A DNA stretch of 33,617 nucleotides from Actinomycetota bacterium (GCA_016213595.1 JACRAA010000317.1:1-33617), one strand, 5' to 3'; positions 8,543 through 15,765 are shown, numbered from the stretch's first letter. Made by a program: numbers and translations. Notes: generated by a model not told the origin, from the sequence alone.

Positions 8543-9058
8543 ATGGGTACCGTCCCCACCCCGGCAGATCCTCCCGCCAGCACAGGCCTCACCTCGGCGC
8601 AGACGCACACGTGGCAGCAGACGCTCGCGTTCCTGCTCAAGCCGCCCGCCTGCCGGGTACTGACGAACGCGGCCACCCCGACCTCCGCAGGCGTGCAGCT
8701 CATCGTCCCGTTCGCGGCGGAGACGGTCGACAACGTGCAGTCGGGCGACACGGCAATGCACTCCACTTCGACCAACAACGACAAGGTCTTCATCCGGACG
8801 GCCGGACGGTACGACATCGCGCTGAACGCGTTCGTCGCGGGCGCCGCCGGCGGGCTGAACGCGGTGGTCCTCAAGAACGGCGTGCAGGTCACCGGTGAGG
8901 CCCAGTGGCTTACCGGCAACGACCGGAGCGCGACGCTCACCGACACCATCCTGTGCGCGGTCGGCGACTACCTGCAGGTCGGGATCACGACGCCGAGCGC
9001 GGCGGCCCTGTCGACCTCGTGGCCCGTCATCTTCTACGTCAAGTGGGTCAGCAACTAA
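8543..9058 (+). CDS. Minor tail protein, C1q/TNF-like beta domain
   Basis: 171 residues with a strong TAAGGAG ribosome binding site. After a Pro/Thr-rich start the protein alternates beta strands (KVFIRTAGRYDIALNAFVAG; ILCAVGDYLQVGI; SWPVIFYVKWVSN) in a pattern reminiscent of C1q/TNF-like trimeric head domains found in phage receptor-binding proteins. The N-terminal part would attach to the tail tip. It ends in TAA, rare in this genome, and the same TAAGGAG block serves the lysin start. Receptor binding is inferred. Confidence 0.6.
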   Translation: MGTVPTPADPPASTGLTSAQTHTWQQTLAFLLKPPACRVLTNAATPTSAGVQLIVPFAAETVDNVQSGDTAMHSTSTNNDKVFIRTAGRYDIALNAFVAGAAGGLNAVVLKNGVQVTGEAQWLTGNDRSATLTDTILCAVGDYLQVGITTPSAAALSTSWPVIFYVKWVSN

Positions 9059-9069
9059 GGAGTCCGTTC

Positions 9070-10014
9070 ATGGCACAGCTCATCGACTACGCGTGGACCA
9101 AGCCGACCCCGGCGCAGATCATCGCTGCTGGCTACGAGGGCGTCCTGCGCTACCTGTCGCTCGACAGCTCGAAGAACCTGACCCCCGGCGAGCGGGATGC
9201 GCTGCTGGATGCAGGCCTGTCTATCGGCCTCGTGTGGGAGACGACCGCGACCCGCGCCGGTCAGGGCTACGTCGCCGGGCAGCATGACGTCCAGGCTGCC
9301 GAGGCACAGGCGGCCGCGCTCGGGTACCCGATGGGCTGCCCGATCTTCTACGCCGTCGACTACGACACGCCCGCCGCCTCAGTCCTCCCGTACTTCCAGG
9401 GGGTCGCCGGGCTCGCGCGCTGGCCGGTCGGCGTGTACGGCTCGGCGAACGTCGTCGAGGCCGTCCCGGTCCCGTGGAAGTGGCAGACGGTCGCCTGGTC
9501 TCACAGCCGCGTCTCGCAGCGAGCACACCTGTACCAGACGACCATTCCGACGCTCGCGGGATGCGACCTGAACAAGGTGCTGAGCCCCGTCCCGCTCTGG
9601 TCCCATGCCGCTGGCTCATCGGGCGGCATCGTCGCTGGCGGCGTCAGCATCCCCGGCGTCCCCGTGTTCCCGACCACCACCAGCACCACGACTGTCCCCA
9701 CCGTCAAGCCCGTCCAGGAGGATCCCATGTTCATCATCAGCTCGCCTGGCCGCGGCCAGTCCCTCATCGGCCCCGGCTACTACCGCTGGCTGCAGACCGC
9801 CGAGGAGGTCGACGCGGCGCGCGACGTCGCGACCGTCCTCGAAGGCAACGACCGGCAGTTTGACCTGTGGCGCTCCATCGCCCTCGACGGGGTAGGCGCT
9901 CACGACCTGTCCTCGAGCGACCCGGCCACGCTGGCGGCCGCCATCGCCGCCCTCATCCCGCCCACGATCGCCGCGCAGACGGTCGCACTCCTGAGCGCCA
10001 AGCTCGCGGCCTGA
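9070..10014 (+). CDS. Endolysin: DUF1906 glycoside hydrolase-like domain plus C-terminal domain
   Basis: 314 residues; TAAGGAG lies before the ATG. Residues 1-180 match the Rv2525c-like DUF1906 TIM-barrel family: IDYAWTKPTPAQIIAAGYEG, LVWETTATR, IFYAVDYDTPA with its acidic pair, VGVYGSANVVEAV and a C-terminal CDLNKV. A Gly/Pro/Thr-rich linker (about residues 190-217) leads to a ~95-residue C-terminal domain that begins exactly at an internal AGGAGG-ATG. The gene precedes the holin, so it is the likely peptidoglycan-degrading lysin. A catalytic peptidoglycan activity of DUF1906 is not firmly established. Confidence 0.78.
   Translation: MAQLIDYAWTKPTPAQIIAAGYEGVLRYLSLDSSKNLTPGERDALLDAGLSIGLVWETTATRAGQGYVAGQHDVQAAEAQAAALGYPMGCPIFYAVDYDTPAASVLPYFQGVAGLARWPVGVYGSANVVEAVPVPWKWQTVAWSHSRVSQRAHLYQTTIPTLAGCDLNKVLSPVPLWSHAAGSSGGIVAGGVSIPGVPVFPTTTSTTTVPTVKPVQEDPMFIISSPGRGQSLIGPGYYRWLQTAEEVDAARDVATVLEGNDRQFDLWRSIALDGVGAHDLSSSDPATLAAAIAALIPPTIAAQTVALLSAKLAA
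9727..10014 (+). CDS. Possible internal-start product: lysin C-terminal domain alone
   Basis: An AGGAGG at 9716-9721 lies five bases before an in-frame ATG at 9727, at the border between the Thr-rich linker and the C-terminal domain. Translation from here gives a 95-residue protein beginning MFIISSPGRGQSLIGPGYYR. Internal initiation that yields a free cell-wall-binding subunit is known for lysins such as enterococcal Lys170. Alternatively the site is a relic of a once separate gene fused to the lysin. Confidence 0.45.
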   Translation: MFIISSPGRGQSLIGPGYYRWLQTAEEVDAARDVATVLEGNDRQFDLWRSIALDGVGAHDLSSSDPATLAAAIAALIPPTIAAQTVALLSAKLAA

Positions 10015-10029
10015 GAAGAGGAACGAACC

Positions 10030-10371
10030 ATGTGGACTCTCGTGTTCTGGCGCGCCGTCGCTGACCGCGCCCTCAAGACGGCCGCGCAGGCTGCCCTCCT
10101 CGTCGCGGGTTCCGACTCGCTCAGGGCCAACGCGCTCACGTTCGACTGGCTGAAGATGGGCGGGTTCGCGCTCGGCGGCATCGTCCTGTCCGTGCTCATG
10201 AGCATCGCCTCGGCGGCGTCCACGGACGGCTCTCCGTCGCTGACTGGGGCGGAGATCCTGACGCCGCCCGTCGTCCCGCAGCGCGCTCTGCCTGCCGAGC
10301 CTTCCGTCACGGCGAACGCCAACGGAACCGTGACGAGCGTGGCTGCTGACGGCACCACGACCCTGAGCTGA
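10030..10371 (+). CDS. Holin (r1t-like)
   Basis: 113 residues directly after the lysin. The N-terminus (FWRAVADRALKTAAQAALL) and a second hydrophobic segment (GGFALGGIVLSVLMSIASAA) give two membrane segments, as in r1t-type holins of actinophages; the C-terminal third is Pro/Ala/Thr-rich. The ribosome binding site is GAAGAGGAA. It would form lesions in the inner membrane that let the lysin reach the wall. Confidence 0.8.
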   Translation: MWTLVFWRAVADRALKTAAQAALLVAGSDSLRANALTFDWLKMGGFALGGIVLSVLMSIASAASTDGSPSLTGAEILTPPVVPQRALPAEPSVTANANGTVTSVAADGTTTLS

Positions 10372-10385
10372 AAGGCGGTTGGGGG

Positions 10386-10763
10386 ATGACGACGCCCGCA
10401 GCAGAGCCCCGTGAGGCCGAAAGCATGGCAATCACCCTGACCCGCATGGAAGGCAAGCTCGACTCCGTCGTGGAGAAGGTCTCAGACCTGCGGACGGAGG
10501 TCACCCAGCACCGGGCGGACATCACGGCGCTCAAGTCGACGACGCAACAGATCCAGTCCGACATGCAGGGGGCCGAGGCCGCACGCGTCCTCGCGGCAGC
10601 TGCAGTCAAGGCGGCAGAGGAAGCGCGGATGGCGCTCGTCCAGGCCGAGACCGCCGCGTCGGTGCAGCGGTGGACGCCCGTGCAGCGGCTGTACGCCACC
10701 CTCGGCGCGTGCGCGGCTCTCGTCGCGATCGTCTACTACGTCGTCACCTTCACTCACCACTGA
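10386..10763 (+). CDS. Coiled-coil protein with C-terminal membrane anchor (lysis-associated)
   Basis: 125 residues. Residues 18-95 form a long, charged, Ala-rich coiled coil (MEGKLDSVVEKVSDLRTEVT; EAARVLAAAAVKAAEEARMA). One membrane segment follows near the end (LYATLGACAALVAIVYYVVT). This layout is common in the second membrane protein of actinophage lysis cassettes, whose role (second holin, antiholin or spanin-like) is unsettled. It sits immediately after the holin. Confidence 0.65.
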   Translation: MTTPAAEPREAESMAITLTRMEGKLDSVVEKVSDLRTEVTQHRADITALKSTTQQIQSDMQGAEAARVLAAAAVKAAEEARMALVQAETAASVQRWTPVQRLYATLGACAALVAIVYYVVTFTHH

Positions 10764-10788
10764 TCCGCACCACCGAAAGGACTCTGCC

Positions 10789-11043
10789 GTGAACCGCATC
10801 TGTGACATCTGCCGGGCGATCGACGACCAGCCCCGCCACATCACCTACCACCCGGCCGGCGCGATCCCTGTCGACCAGGAGGCCGTGAAGGCCGTCCTCG
10901 CCGCCCAGGGCCTCAGCGACGACGAGCGGGCCACCATCCTCACGGACGTGTTCGACACGGCCGACGAGCGCCACCACTTCCAGTGCGGCGCATCCAAGGG
11001 CTGCGCGGACTGCGTCGCCTCGACCACGACGCAGGAGGGCTGA
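10789..11043 (+). CDS. Small Cys/His-rich (zinc-binding) protein
   Basis: 84 residues from GTG 10789, with AAAGGA upstream. Cysteines occur as CDIC near the N-terminus and as CGASKGCADC near the C-terminus, with several histidines (HHFQCG), so a small zinc-binding fold is likely. The middle is helical (QEAVKAVLAAQGLSDDE). I recognise no family. It lies between the lysis genes and the second tail block, and has no signal peptide. Confidence 0.65.
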   Translation: MNRICDICRAIDDQPRHITYHPAGAIPVDQEAVKAVLAAQGLSDDERATILTDVFDTADERHHFQCGASKGCADCVASTTTQEG

Positions 11044-11046
11044 CCG

Positions 11047-11445
11047 ATGGGCGCACTCGACCAGACACACTCGAACAACGTCATCGACGGGAGCCTCGGG
11101 ACAGCCGCGTTCACCGCGACCACGACCCCGATCCATCTCCGGCAGATGACCGCGAACGGCTCCGCGACCGCGAACGGCACCGAGCTCGCGACCTCCGGCG
11201 GCTACACGGCCGGCACGGGCGCCCCGACGATCACGTTCGCCTCGGCGGCCAGCGGGTCCGGCGCGTCGAACGCGTCCGTCTCGATCACGAACATGCCGGC
11301 GGCGACGATCAACGGCGTCGAGATCTGGGACTCGAACGCGACCCCGAAGCGGAAGTGGTGGGGCGCGCTCACGGCAGCGAAGAGCACGAACGCGGGCGAC
11401 ACGCTCACCTACGCGTCCGGGTCGATCACCGCTGCGCTGCCCTGA
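11047..11445 (+). CDS. Small tail-fibre-like protein
   Basis: 132 residues. The segment order (NNVIDGSLGTAAFTATTTPI; ANGTELATSGGYTAGTGAPT; ATINGVEIWDSNATPKRKWW; LTYASGSITAALP) matches the short phage tail-fibre-like family in which a beta sandwich carries a conserved 'value/gain' core, usually present next to fibre genes. Virion location and role are inferred from family and neighbours. The next ATG overlaps its TGA. Confidence 0.65.
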   Translation: MGALDQTHSNNVIDGSLGTAAFTATTTPIHLRQMTANGSATANGTELATSGGYTAGTGAPTITFASAASGSGASNASVSITNMPAATINGVEIWDSNATPKRKWWGALTAAKSTNAGDTLTYASGSITAALP

Positions 11446-11816
11446 TGCCCGCCCTGCAGACGTGCGACGAGGCCGCGCGCGGCCTGCCGTACAACACCCT
11501 CAGTCTGTACGAGGACTTGGGCGGTGTGGGCGGTGTGCAGATCACGGTCCGCTGGACGTGGGATCACGTGTCCGTCTGGCCCGACTGTGACGGCCCGCTC
11601 GTCAACGGGTCGGGCGCGGCCGGCAAGTGGGCGGTTCAGGCGGTCAACTCGGGCACCGTTCCGGCGTATCTGCACACGACGAAGAAGGACGGGACGCCGA
11701 TCACGTACACGCTCGTCGCCGGTCAGACCGCGAACATCACCGTCGCCCAGGCGGCGACGTCGGGGTTCGCGGTTGTGAGCGACTTCGGGAACCTCACCCT
11801 GACCGCAACCCCGTAG
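11445..11816 (+). CDS. Small beta-rich tail-block protein, unknown function
   Basis: 123 residues, start overlapping the previous stop (TGATG). The N-terminus CDEAARGLPYNTLSLYEDLG is followed by alternating strands (VQITVRWTWDHVSVWPD; VPAYLHTTKKDGTPITYTLV; NITVAQAATSGFAVVSDFG). It is probably a small structural tail or fibre accessory protein; no firm family. It ends in TAG. Confidence 0.6.
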   Translation: MPALQTCDEAARGLPYNTLSLYEDLGGVGGVQITVRWTWDHVSVWPDCDGPLVNGSGAAGKWAVQAVNSGTVPAYLHTTKKDGTPITYTLVAGQTANITVAQAATSGFAVVSDFGNLTLTATP

Positions 11817-11826
11817 GAGGTTCCCC

Positions 11827-13212
11827 GTGGCTGTCTCCTACACCGCCTCCACGTTCAACACGGCTGGGACAGCGGGCGGCGGGGTCCTGTACTACAAGGA
11901 AGTCACGGTCACCGCCGCCGTTGGGGACATGATCGTCGCGTACGGCGTGAATGAGAGCGCCAGCAGCGGGACGAGCACGGTCACCACCTCCGGCGGTACG
12001 GGTGCGACGGGCGCGTGGACGACCATCTTCGAGTCCCACGTCGCGAGCTCGTGCGGGTTCATGTCGGCACGGGCAACCGTCACGACCGCAGGCACGGTCA
12101 CCGTTCGCGTGTCCGTCGCCGGCGGCTCGGCCGGCCGTATGGGCGTCGCGGTGTGGCTCATCCCTGCTGCCGAGTGGACCGGGACACCCGCCACGGCAAC
12201 AATGGGCCCGGCCGACGCCGACGGACAGGTGTCGCTCATCGTCGGCGCCTCGTCGAACGTCATGTACGCCGGCGCCGACTGGAACGCGCTGAACCCCGGC
12301 ACGACCACCACCCCCGCCGGCGGCACCGCCGACACGAGCTACTTCGACACGACGAACTACGCCGCGTTCGGTGCCCACTGGGGCACGCAGGCGGCCGGGA
12401 CACGCAACTACGGCCCCGCGTCGCTGACCAGCCGGTCGTACACGGGCATGGCGATCGCCGTCCCTGTCGCGTCCGGCGCGGCCACCGTGAACGGCGCTGC
12501 AGCACTGTCGCAGTCCTCGACTCTCACGTCCGACACGCTCGTCACCGACGTCGCCGCCGCAAGCCTCACCAGCGGCTCGACGTTGACCGCTGGCGCTGTC
12601 GTGACCCAGGCCGCGGCTGCTGCGCTCACCAGCTCCTCGACGCTGACCGTGGCAGGCATCGTCACCCAGCCGGCCGCGGCCGCACTGGCGCAGTCGTCGA
12701 CCCTGACCGCCGGCGCTGTCGACACGGTCCCCGTGGCCGCGGCGCTCTCGGCGTCCTCGACGTTGACGGTCGCCGCACTCGACACCGTCCCGGCCGCCGC
12801 GGCGCTGTCGCAGACGTCGATCCTGACGGCGAGCACCGGTGGCACTGCTGCCGGATCCGCAAGCCTGTCGCAGTCGTCGACGTTGACCGTCGCCGGCGTC
12901 GTCACACGGCTCGGCGTCGCGACCTTGTCGCAGAGCTCGACGCTCACCGTCGCGGCCGTGGCGACAGCATCCGGCACCACGGCGCTCGTGCAGCTGGCGA
13001 CGCTGACCGTGGCTGCTGTCGTGACGAGGTTTGGGACGGTCGTCCTCGTGCAGGCCTCGACGCTGGTCGCCGGGGCATCCTCGGGCGGCTCCCGGCCGCC
13101 GACGCCGAACCCGGGCCTGATCCTCACGACTCCCGTGCTGTGGACCGTGCTGGCGGCCCCGCAGCCTGGGCTGCTGCTCACCACCCCGACTCTCGGACTG
13201 GAGCTCTCATGA
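11827..13212 (+). CDS. Fibre-like minor tail protein with ten 20-residue repeats
   Basis: 461 residues from GTG 11827 with GGAGG upstream. Residues 1-215 form a beta-rich globular domain (AVGDMIVAYGVNESASSG; GRMGVAVWLIPAAEWTG; SYTGMAIAVPVASGA), as in phage/tail proteins with a galactose-binding-like or lectin-like fold. Residues ~225-418 are repeats of consensus AALSQSSTLTVAGVVTxPAA with S-T-L-T at every 20th residue. The C-terminus has two NPGLILTTP-like motifs. The repeats probably form a fibrous or beta-solenoid stalk. It is likely a receptor-facing fibre, encoded after the lysis genes. Confidence 0.65.
   Translation: MAVSYTASTFNTAGTAGGGVLYYKEVTVTAAVGDMIVAYGVNESASSGTSTVTTSGGTGATGAWTTIFESHVASSCGFMSARATVTTAGTVTVRVSVAGGSAGRMGVAVWLIPAAEWTGTPATATMGPADADGQVSLIVGASSNVMYAGADWNALNPGTTTTPAGGTADTSYFDTTNYAAFGAHWGTQAAGTRNYGPASLTSRSYTGMAIAVPVASGAATVNGAAALSQSSTLTSDTLVTDVAAASLTSGSTLTAGAVVTQAAAAALTSSSTLTVAGIVTQPAAAALAQSSTLTAGAVDTVPVAAALSASSTLTVAALDTVPAAAALSQTSILTASTGGTAAGSASLSQSSTLTVAGVVTRLGVATLSQSSTLTVAAVATASGTTALVQLATLTVAAVVTRFGTVVLVQASTLVAGASSGGSRPPTPNPGLILTTPVLWTVLAAPQPGLLLTTPTLGLELS
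12517..13083 (+). repeat. 60-bp in-frame tandem repeats (20 residues each)
   Basis: The codons for S-T-L-T recur at 12517, 12577, 12637, 12697, 12757, 12817, 12877, 12937, 12997 and 13057, exactly every 60 bp. Nine units are full length and the last is partial. Units are diverged at DNA level, so the array is old and selected at protein level. Confidence 0.9.
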
Positions 13213-13532
13213 CGACGACCTGGACTGTGGGCGACACGGCCCCCGCACTGGCGGGCATCGCCACGACGACGCCGTACAACTCGACGGTGGCGAGCCCGGT
13301 CGACCTGACCACGGCCGCATCGGGGACGGTCCTCGTCGGCCGCTCGGACGGGTCGACGTTCACCAGGGCCGCGACTCTCGGCGGGGCTGCAGGGACGTTC
13401 AGCGCCCCGTTGCAGGCGGGTGACCTGACTGTCGACGGCGACTACAAGATGAGCCTTCGCGTCGTTTGGGCGGACACCTCGATCGAGACGTTCGGCCGGC
13501 TCTGGTTCCACGTCGACCCGAAGATCGCCTGA
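13209..13532 (+). CDS. BppU-like baseplate/tail Ig-like domain protein
   Basis: 107 residues; its ATG overlaps the preceding TGA. The sequence (TTTWTVGDTAPALAGIATTT; VDLTTAASGTVLVGRSDG; GDLTVDGDYKMSLRVVWADT; ETFGRLWFHV) fits the N-terminal domain of BppU-type upper baseplate proteins, which attach receptor-binding proteins to the tail tip. Here only the single domain is present. It is part of the second tail block. Confidence 0.65.
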   Translation: MTTTWTVGDTAPALAGIATTTPYNSTVASPVDLTTAASGTVLVGRSDGSTFTRAATLGGAAGTFSAPLQAGDLTVDGDYKMSLRVVWADTSIETFGRLWFHVDPKIA

Positions 13533-13840
13533 TGCCGTTCGCCGGCGTCATCTCCCGCGACCAGGGCTGCCCGTGGGGCACGACGGGACTGTCGACGGCG
13601 ACGTGGGCGGATGTCCCGGTCGTCCCTGTGACGGTCGCGACGTTGACGGCGACGCAGCCGGGCGTCCTGATCGCTGCCCTGATCGAGGCCGGCGTCCCGG
13701 TCGGTGGCGACGAGTACCCGCACGTCGTCATCTGGCAGGGCCGCGCCTACCTCGAGGACGGGCATCACCGGGTCATGCGGGCCCTCATCGCGGGCCAACG
13801 CTCGATCGACGCCCGAGTGTTCGACATGGATCCACCCTGA
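13532..13840 (+). CDS. ParB/Srx-like fold small protein
   Basis: 102 residues, ATG overlapping the previous TGA. The C-terminal half (YPHVVIWQGRAYLEDGHHRV followed by MRALIAGQRSIDARVF) matches the core of the ParB/sulfiredoxin-like domain, where a G-H-(H/R)-R motif sits before a helix. In ParB proteins this motif binds nucleotide; in phages, similar stand-alone domains are annotated as ParB-like nucleases. It is the last gene of the late operon, directly before the terminator. Its function is unknown. Confidence 0.6.
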   Translation: MPFAGVISRDQGCPWGTTGLSTATWADVPVVPVTVATLTATQPGVLIAALIEAGVPVGGDEYPHVVIWQGRAYLEDGHHRVMRALIAGQRSIDARVFDMDPP

Positions 13841-13867
13841 TCGACCCTCGAACCACGACAGAACGAA

Positions 13868-13900
13868 GCCCCCCGTCCTCATCTGAGGCGGGGGGCCTTT
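13868..13900. terminator. Bidirectional terminator between convergent operons
   Basis: GCCCCCC (13868-13874) pairs with GGGGGGC (13890-13896), and CCTC (13877-13880) with GAGG (13885-13888), around an ATCT loop; a CTTT follows on the + strand. It lies between the end of the rightward late operon and the end of a leftward block. Short A/T stretches on both sides (GAACGAA and TTTCGTGC) allow use from either direction. Confidence 0.85.
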
Positions 13901-13914
13901 CGTGCGTTCAGGGC

Positions 13915-14118
13915 TCAGTCGAGGTGGATCGGCCGATAGGGCGTCGGCCCAATGTCCTCCGGTTCGCAGCCGTGCTCTAGCAGGTGCAGGCCGCCAACCG
14001 TGTCCCGGTCGTACTGCATGACGATCATCCCCGGCATCGGGTGGCTGATCTTGACTGGGATCTCGACCAGCTCGCCGCATACGCAGGGGATACCAGCGAC
14101 AGTGTCGAGGGGCTCCAT
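13915..14118 (-). CDS. 67-residue protein with Cys motif, unknown function
   Basis: The start ATG (14116-14118) overlaps the lipoprotein stop by one base (TGATG), so the two are probably translated together. The protein has CVC at residues 12-14 and a later H-G-C, which could bind zinc, and no signal peptide. It is the last gene of the leftward accessory pair, ending 15 bp from the shared terminator. It may be a partner of the lipoprotein; no family is recognised. Confidence 0.6.
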   Translation of the reverse strand: MEPLDTVAGIPCVCGELVEIPVKISHPMPGMIVMQYDRDTVGGLHLLEHGCEPEDIGPTPYRPIHLD

Positions 14119-14663
14119 CAGCGGGCCTTCCACGTGGCAAAGATCGGCGCGCCGCCACTCTCGGTCGTCGCGTAGCGGATCGTGTCGATCGTCACCCCGG
14201 ACGGCACCTCGAACAGCAGCCAGCCCTTCACGCACTGGCCGTTGTCGACGGCCTGCTGGACCGGGTAGCTCGGCGTCGGGTCGTTCCCGTACGACAGGCT
14301 CGCCGGGGTGAAGGTTGACCCGTCCGCGGCTGCGGCCGTCCATCGCCTGTTGGAGAACGACACGGGGCCGCCGGTGTTGTTGCAGGCCTGGGCCAGGGCG
14401 CCGAGGAGGGGCTGGTCGTGGTAGCCCTTCGGCTGGGCCTTCACCTCGCTGACGGTGAGCTTCACGGACTGCTGCTCCAACGACTGGCCGAGCGCGAGCA
14501 GGTTGGCCGCAGGGCTCGGAGTCGGAGTCGGGGTCGGAGTTGGGGTTGGGGTAGCGGAGGGCGGCGCGCTGGCGCTCGAGGCGGGCGGGGCGACGATGCT
14601 CGGCGTGGATGAGCACCCGGCGAGGGCGAGCAGGATCAGCGCGAGGAGTGGAGGGCGGGTCAT
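14118..14663 (-). CDS. Lipoprotein with DUF4352-like domain
   Basis: 181 residues from the ATG at 14663 (GAGGAGG lies upstream). The signal peptide MTRPPLLALILLALAGC ends in the lipobox L-A-G-C, with Cys17 as the lipidation site. A Pro/Thr/Ser-rich spacer with six Thr-Pro pairs follows. The C-terminal ~120 residues (GQSLEQQSVKLTVSEVKAQP; FSNRRWTAAAADGSTFTP; GWLLFEVPSGVTIDTI) have the pattern of DUF4352, an Ig-like extracytoplasmic domain. A surface lipoprotein in a lysogeny-side block suggests expression from the prophage, perhaps superinfection exclusion (inference). Confidence 0.75.
   Translation of the reverse strand: MTRPPLLALILLALAGCSSTPSIVAPPASSASAPPSATPTPTPTPTPTPSPAANLLALGQSLEQQSVKLTVSEVKAQPKGYHDQPLLGALAQACNNTGGPVSFSNRRWTAAAADGSTFTPASLSYGNDPTPSYPVQQAVDNGQCVKGWLLFEVPSGVTIDTIRYATTESGGAPIFATWKAR
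14518..14553 (-). repeat. Six hexanucleotide repeats coding for Thr-Pro
   Basis: Six units of GGRGTY/GGGGTA on the + strand encode the Thr-Pro run of the lipoprotein spacer. Such a run can change length by slippage without shifting the frame. Confidence 0.85.
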
Positions 14664-14715
14664 GGGCTCAGTATGGAGCCTCCTCGCCAAATCGTTTCCG
14701 ACTCAAGCTGAAACC

Positions 14716-14753
14716 GACGCCCCCCCGCCTAGCCCCTTGAGGCGGCGGGCGTC
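14716..14753 (-). terminator. Terminator after the Abi-like gene
   Basis: On the - strand GACGCC pairs with GGCGTC and the inner GCCGCCT with AGGCGG(G), followed by GGTTT. It begins two bases after the Abi-like stop codon, so the Abi-like gene is probably transcribed separately from the lipoprotein pair. Confidence 0.75.
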
Positions 14754-14754
14754 C

Positions 14755-15765
14755 TCACGTCCGGGGCGGGAAGCTGAAGCCGACGCCCCGGGGAGCATCG
14801 GACCAGACCGGCAAGACGCTCCACCCAGTGGGGAAGCCCATCTCGTCCTCAGCCGAGAGATACGGCACGATCGGGAACTTCTTGACGTGAGTCGCCAGGG
14901 AGCGAGGCCAGTTGGACGAAGGGTCGAGGTTGCGAACCAGGTAGGCCATCACGGCCAGAGCGCTGTACACCTTGGGCTGGACAACCCGCTCTGACAGATG
15001 GCCCAGGTCGGGTCCCACTTCCTGCACGTAGAACCTACGGAGGCTCGTCCCGAGCTGGCGGTTCCAGAGGCGACCATGGTGAGCAGCGATGTTCCTGACG
15101 TGGTGGATCGTCATCAGGAACGCGTGCAGACCCGCGCCGCTCGAGACCCCGAGCGCGCGCGCGATGGCGTTCTGATCCTCCCTCTTCATCAGCGAGAGAA
15201 GCCGCAGGATCGACCCAAACGAGAGGAACTCAACCGCAATCCAGACGGGAATTTCTGACTCTCCGTAGGTGAGCAGATGATGCTTGACGTACTCCTCGCT
15301 GGCGGCCTCCGACTGCTGCTTCCGATAGCTCACCTCCCATGCCTCAAACACCGTTTGAGTGGACGAGCACTTGCGACCGCAAGCCGTCGCGTCGAGGCAG
15401 CCGGGGGACAGATGTCCGAAGGGATTGCGAGCCCCCAGCACATAGGCCAAGCGGGTTCGTACCCCGACCTCGATGGTCTCGGCTGCTTGGAACGCCAACG
15501 ATCGCAACCTCTGATCGAACACCCACATCTTCTCGACGCAGTCCCAGGTCACGCCCTGTCGGAGCTCCTCCCGGCGATAGTGCGCTGTTGTCTGCTGGTC
15601 TTCGGGGAGCATCTCGCGGAACGGGTAGACGTAAGCAGACCACCGGTAGTACCCGACCGACCGGAGGATCCGCAGCGCCTCTCCACGGTCAGAGACAGCG
15701 AGCCCACGACTCTCCAGCTTCGCCAGCTGATCCTCAAAGGTGAGGTAGGGCTTCGCGTACTTCAC
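14755..15765 (-). CDS. Abi_2 / AbiD-AbiF-like abortive infection protein (HEPN-type)
   Basis: 336 residues from GTG 15765. The N-terminus (KYAKPYLTFEDQLAKLESRG, then RILRSVGYYRWSAYVYPF) matches the Abi_2 family start, where K-P-x-L-T-x-E-x-Q is conserved. Near residues 224-230 lies R-N-I-A-A-H-H, an R-x4-H motif typical of HEPN ribonucleases. Family members (lactococcal AbiD, AbiF) abort infection by other phages. The gene is visibly richer in A+T than its neighbours, lies alone between terminators on the lysogeny side and faces away from phage functions, so it looks like a horizontally acquired prophage defence gene. RNase activity is inferred. Confidence 0.82.
   Translation of the reverse strand: MKYAKPYLTFEDQLAKLESRGLAVSDRGEALRILRSVGYYRWSAYVYPFREMLPEDQQTTAHYRREELRQGVTWDCVEKMWVFDQRLRSLAFQAAETIEVGVRTRLAYVLGARNPFGHLSPGCLDATACGRKCSSTQTVFEAWEVSYRKQQSEAASEEYVKHHLLTYGESEIPVWIAVEFLSFGSILRLLSLMKREDQNAIARALGVSSGAGLHAFLMTIHHVRNIAAHHGRLWNRQLGTSLRRFYVQEVGPDLGHLSERVVQPKVYSALAVMAYLVRNLDPSSNWPRSLATHVKKFPIVPYLSAEDEMGFPTGWSVLPVWSDAPRGVGFSFPPRT

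Noticed and set aside
13442..14158. Long minus-strand ORFs across 13442-14616
   Set aside because: They cross the strong terminator and oppose well-supported genes; high G+C makes long antisense frames common.
14664..14690. TTG start of the lipoprotein at 14690
   Set aside because: The signal peptide begins naturally at the ATG at 14663; the upstream codons overlap the ribosome binding site.
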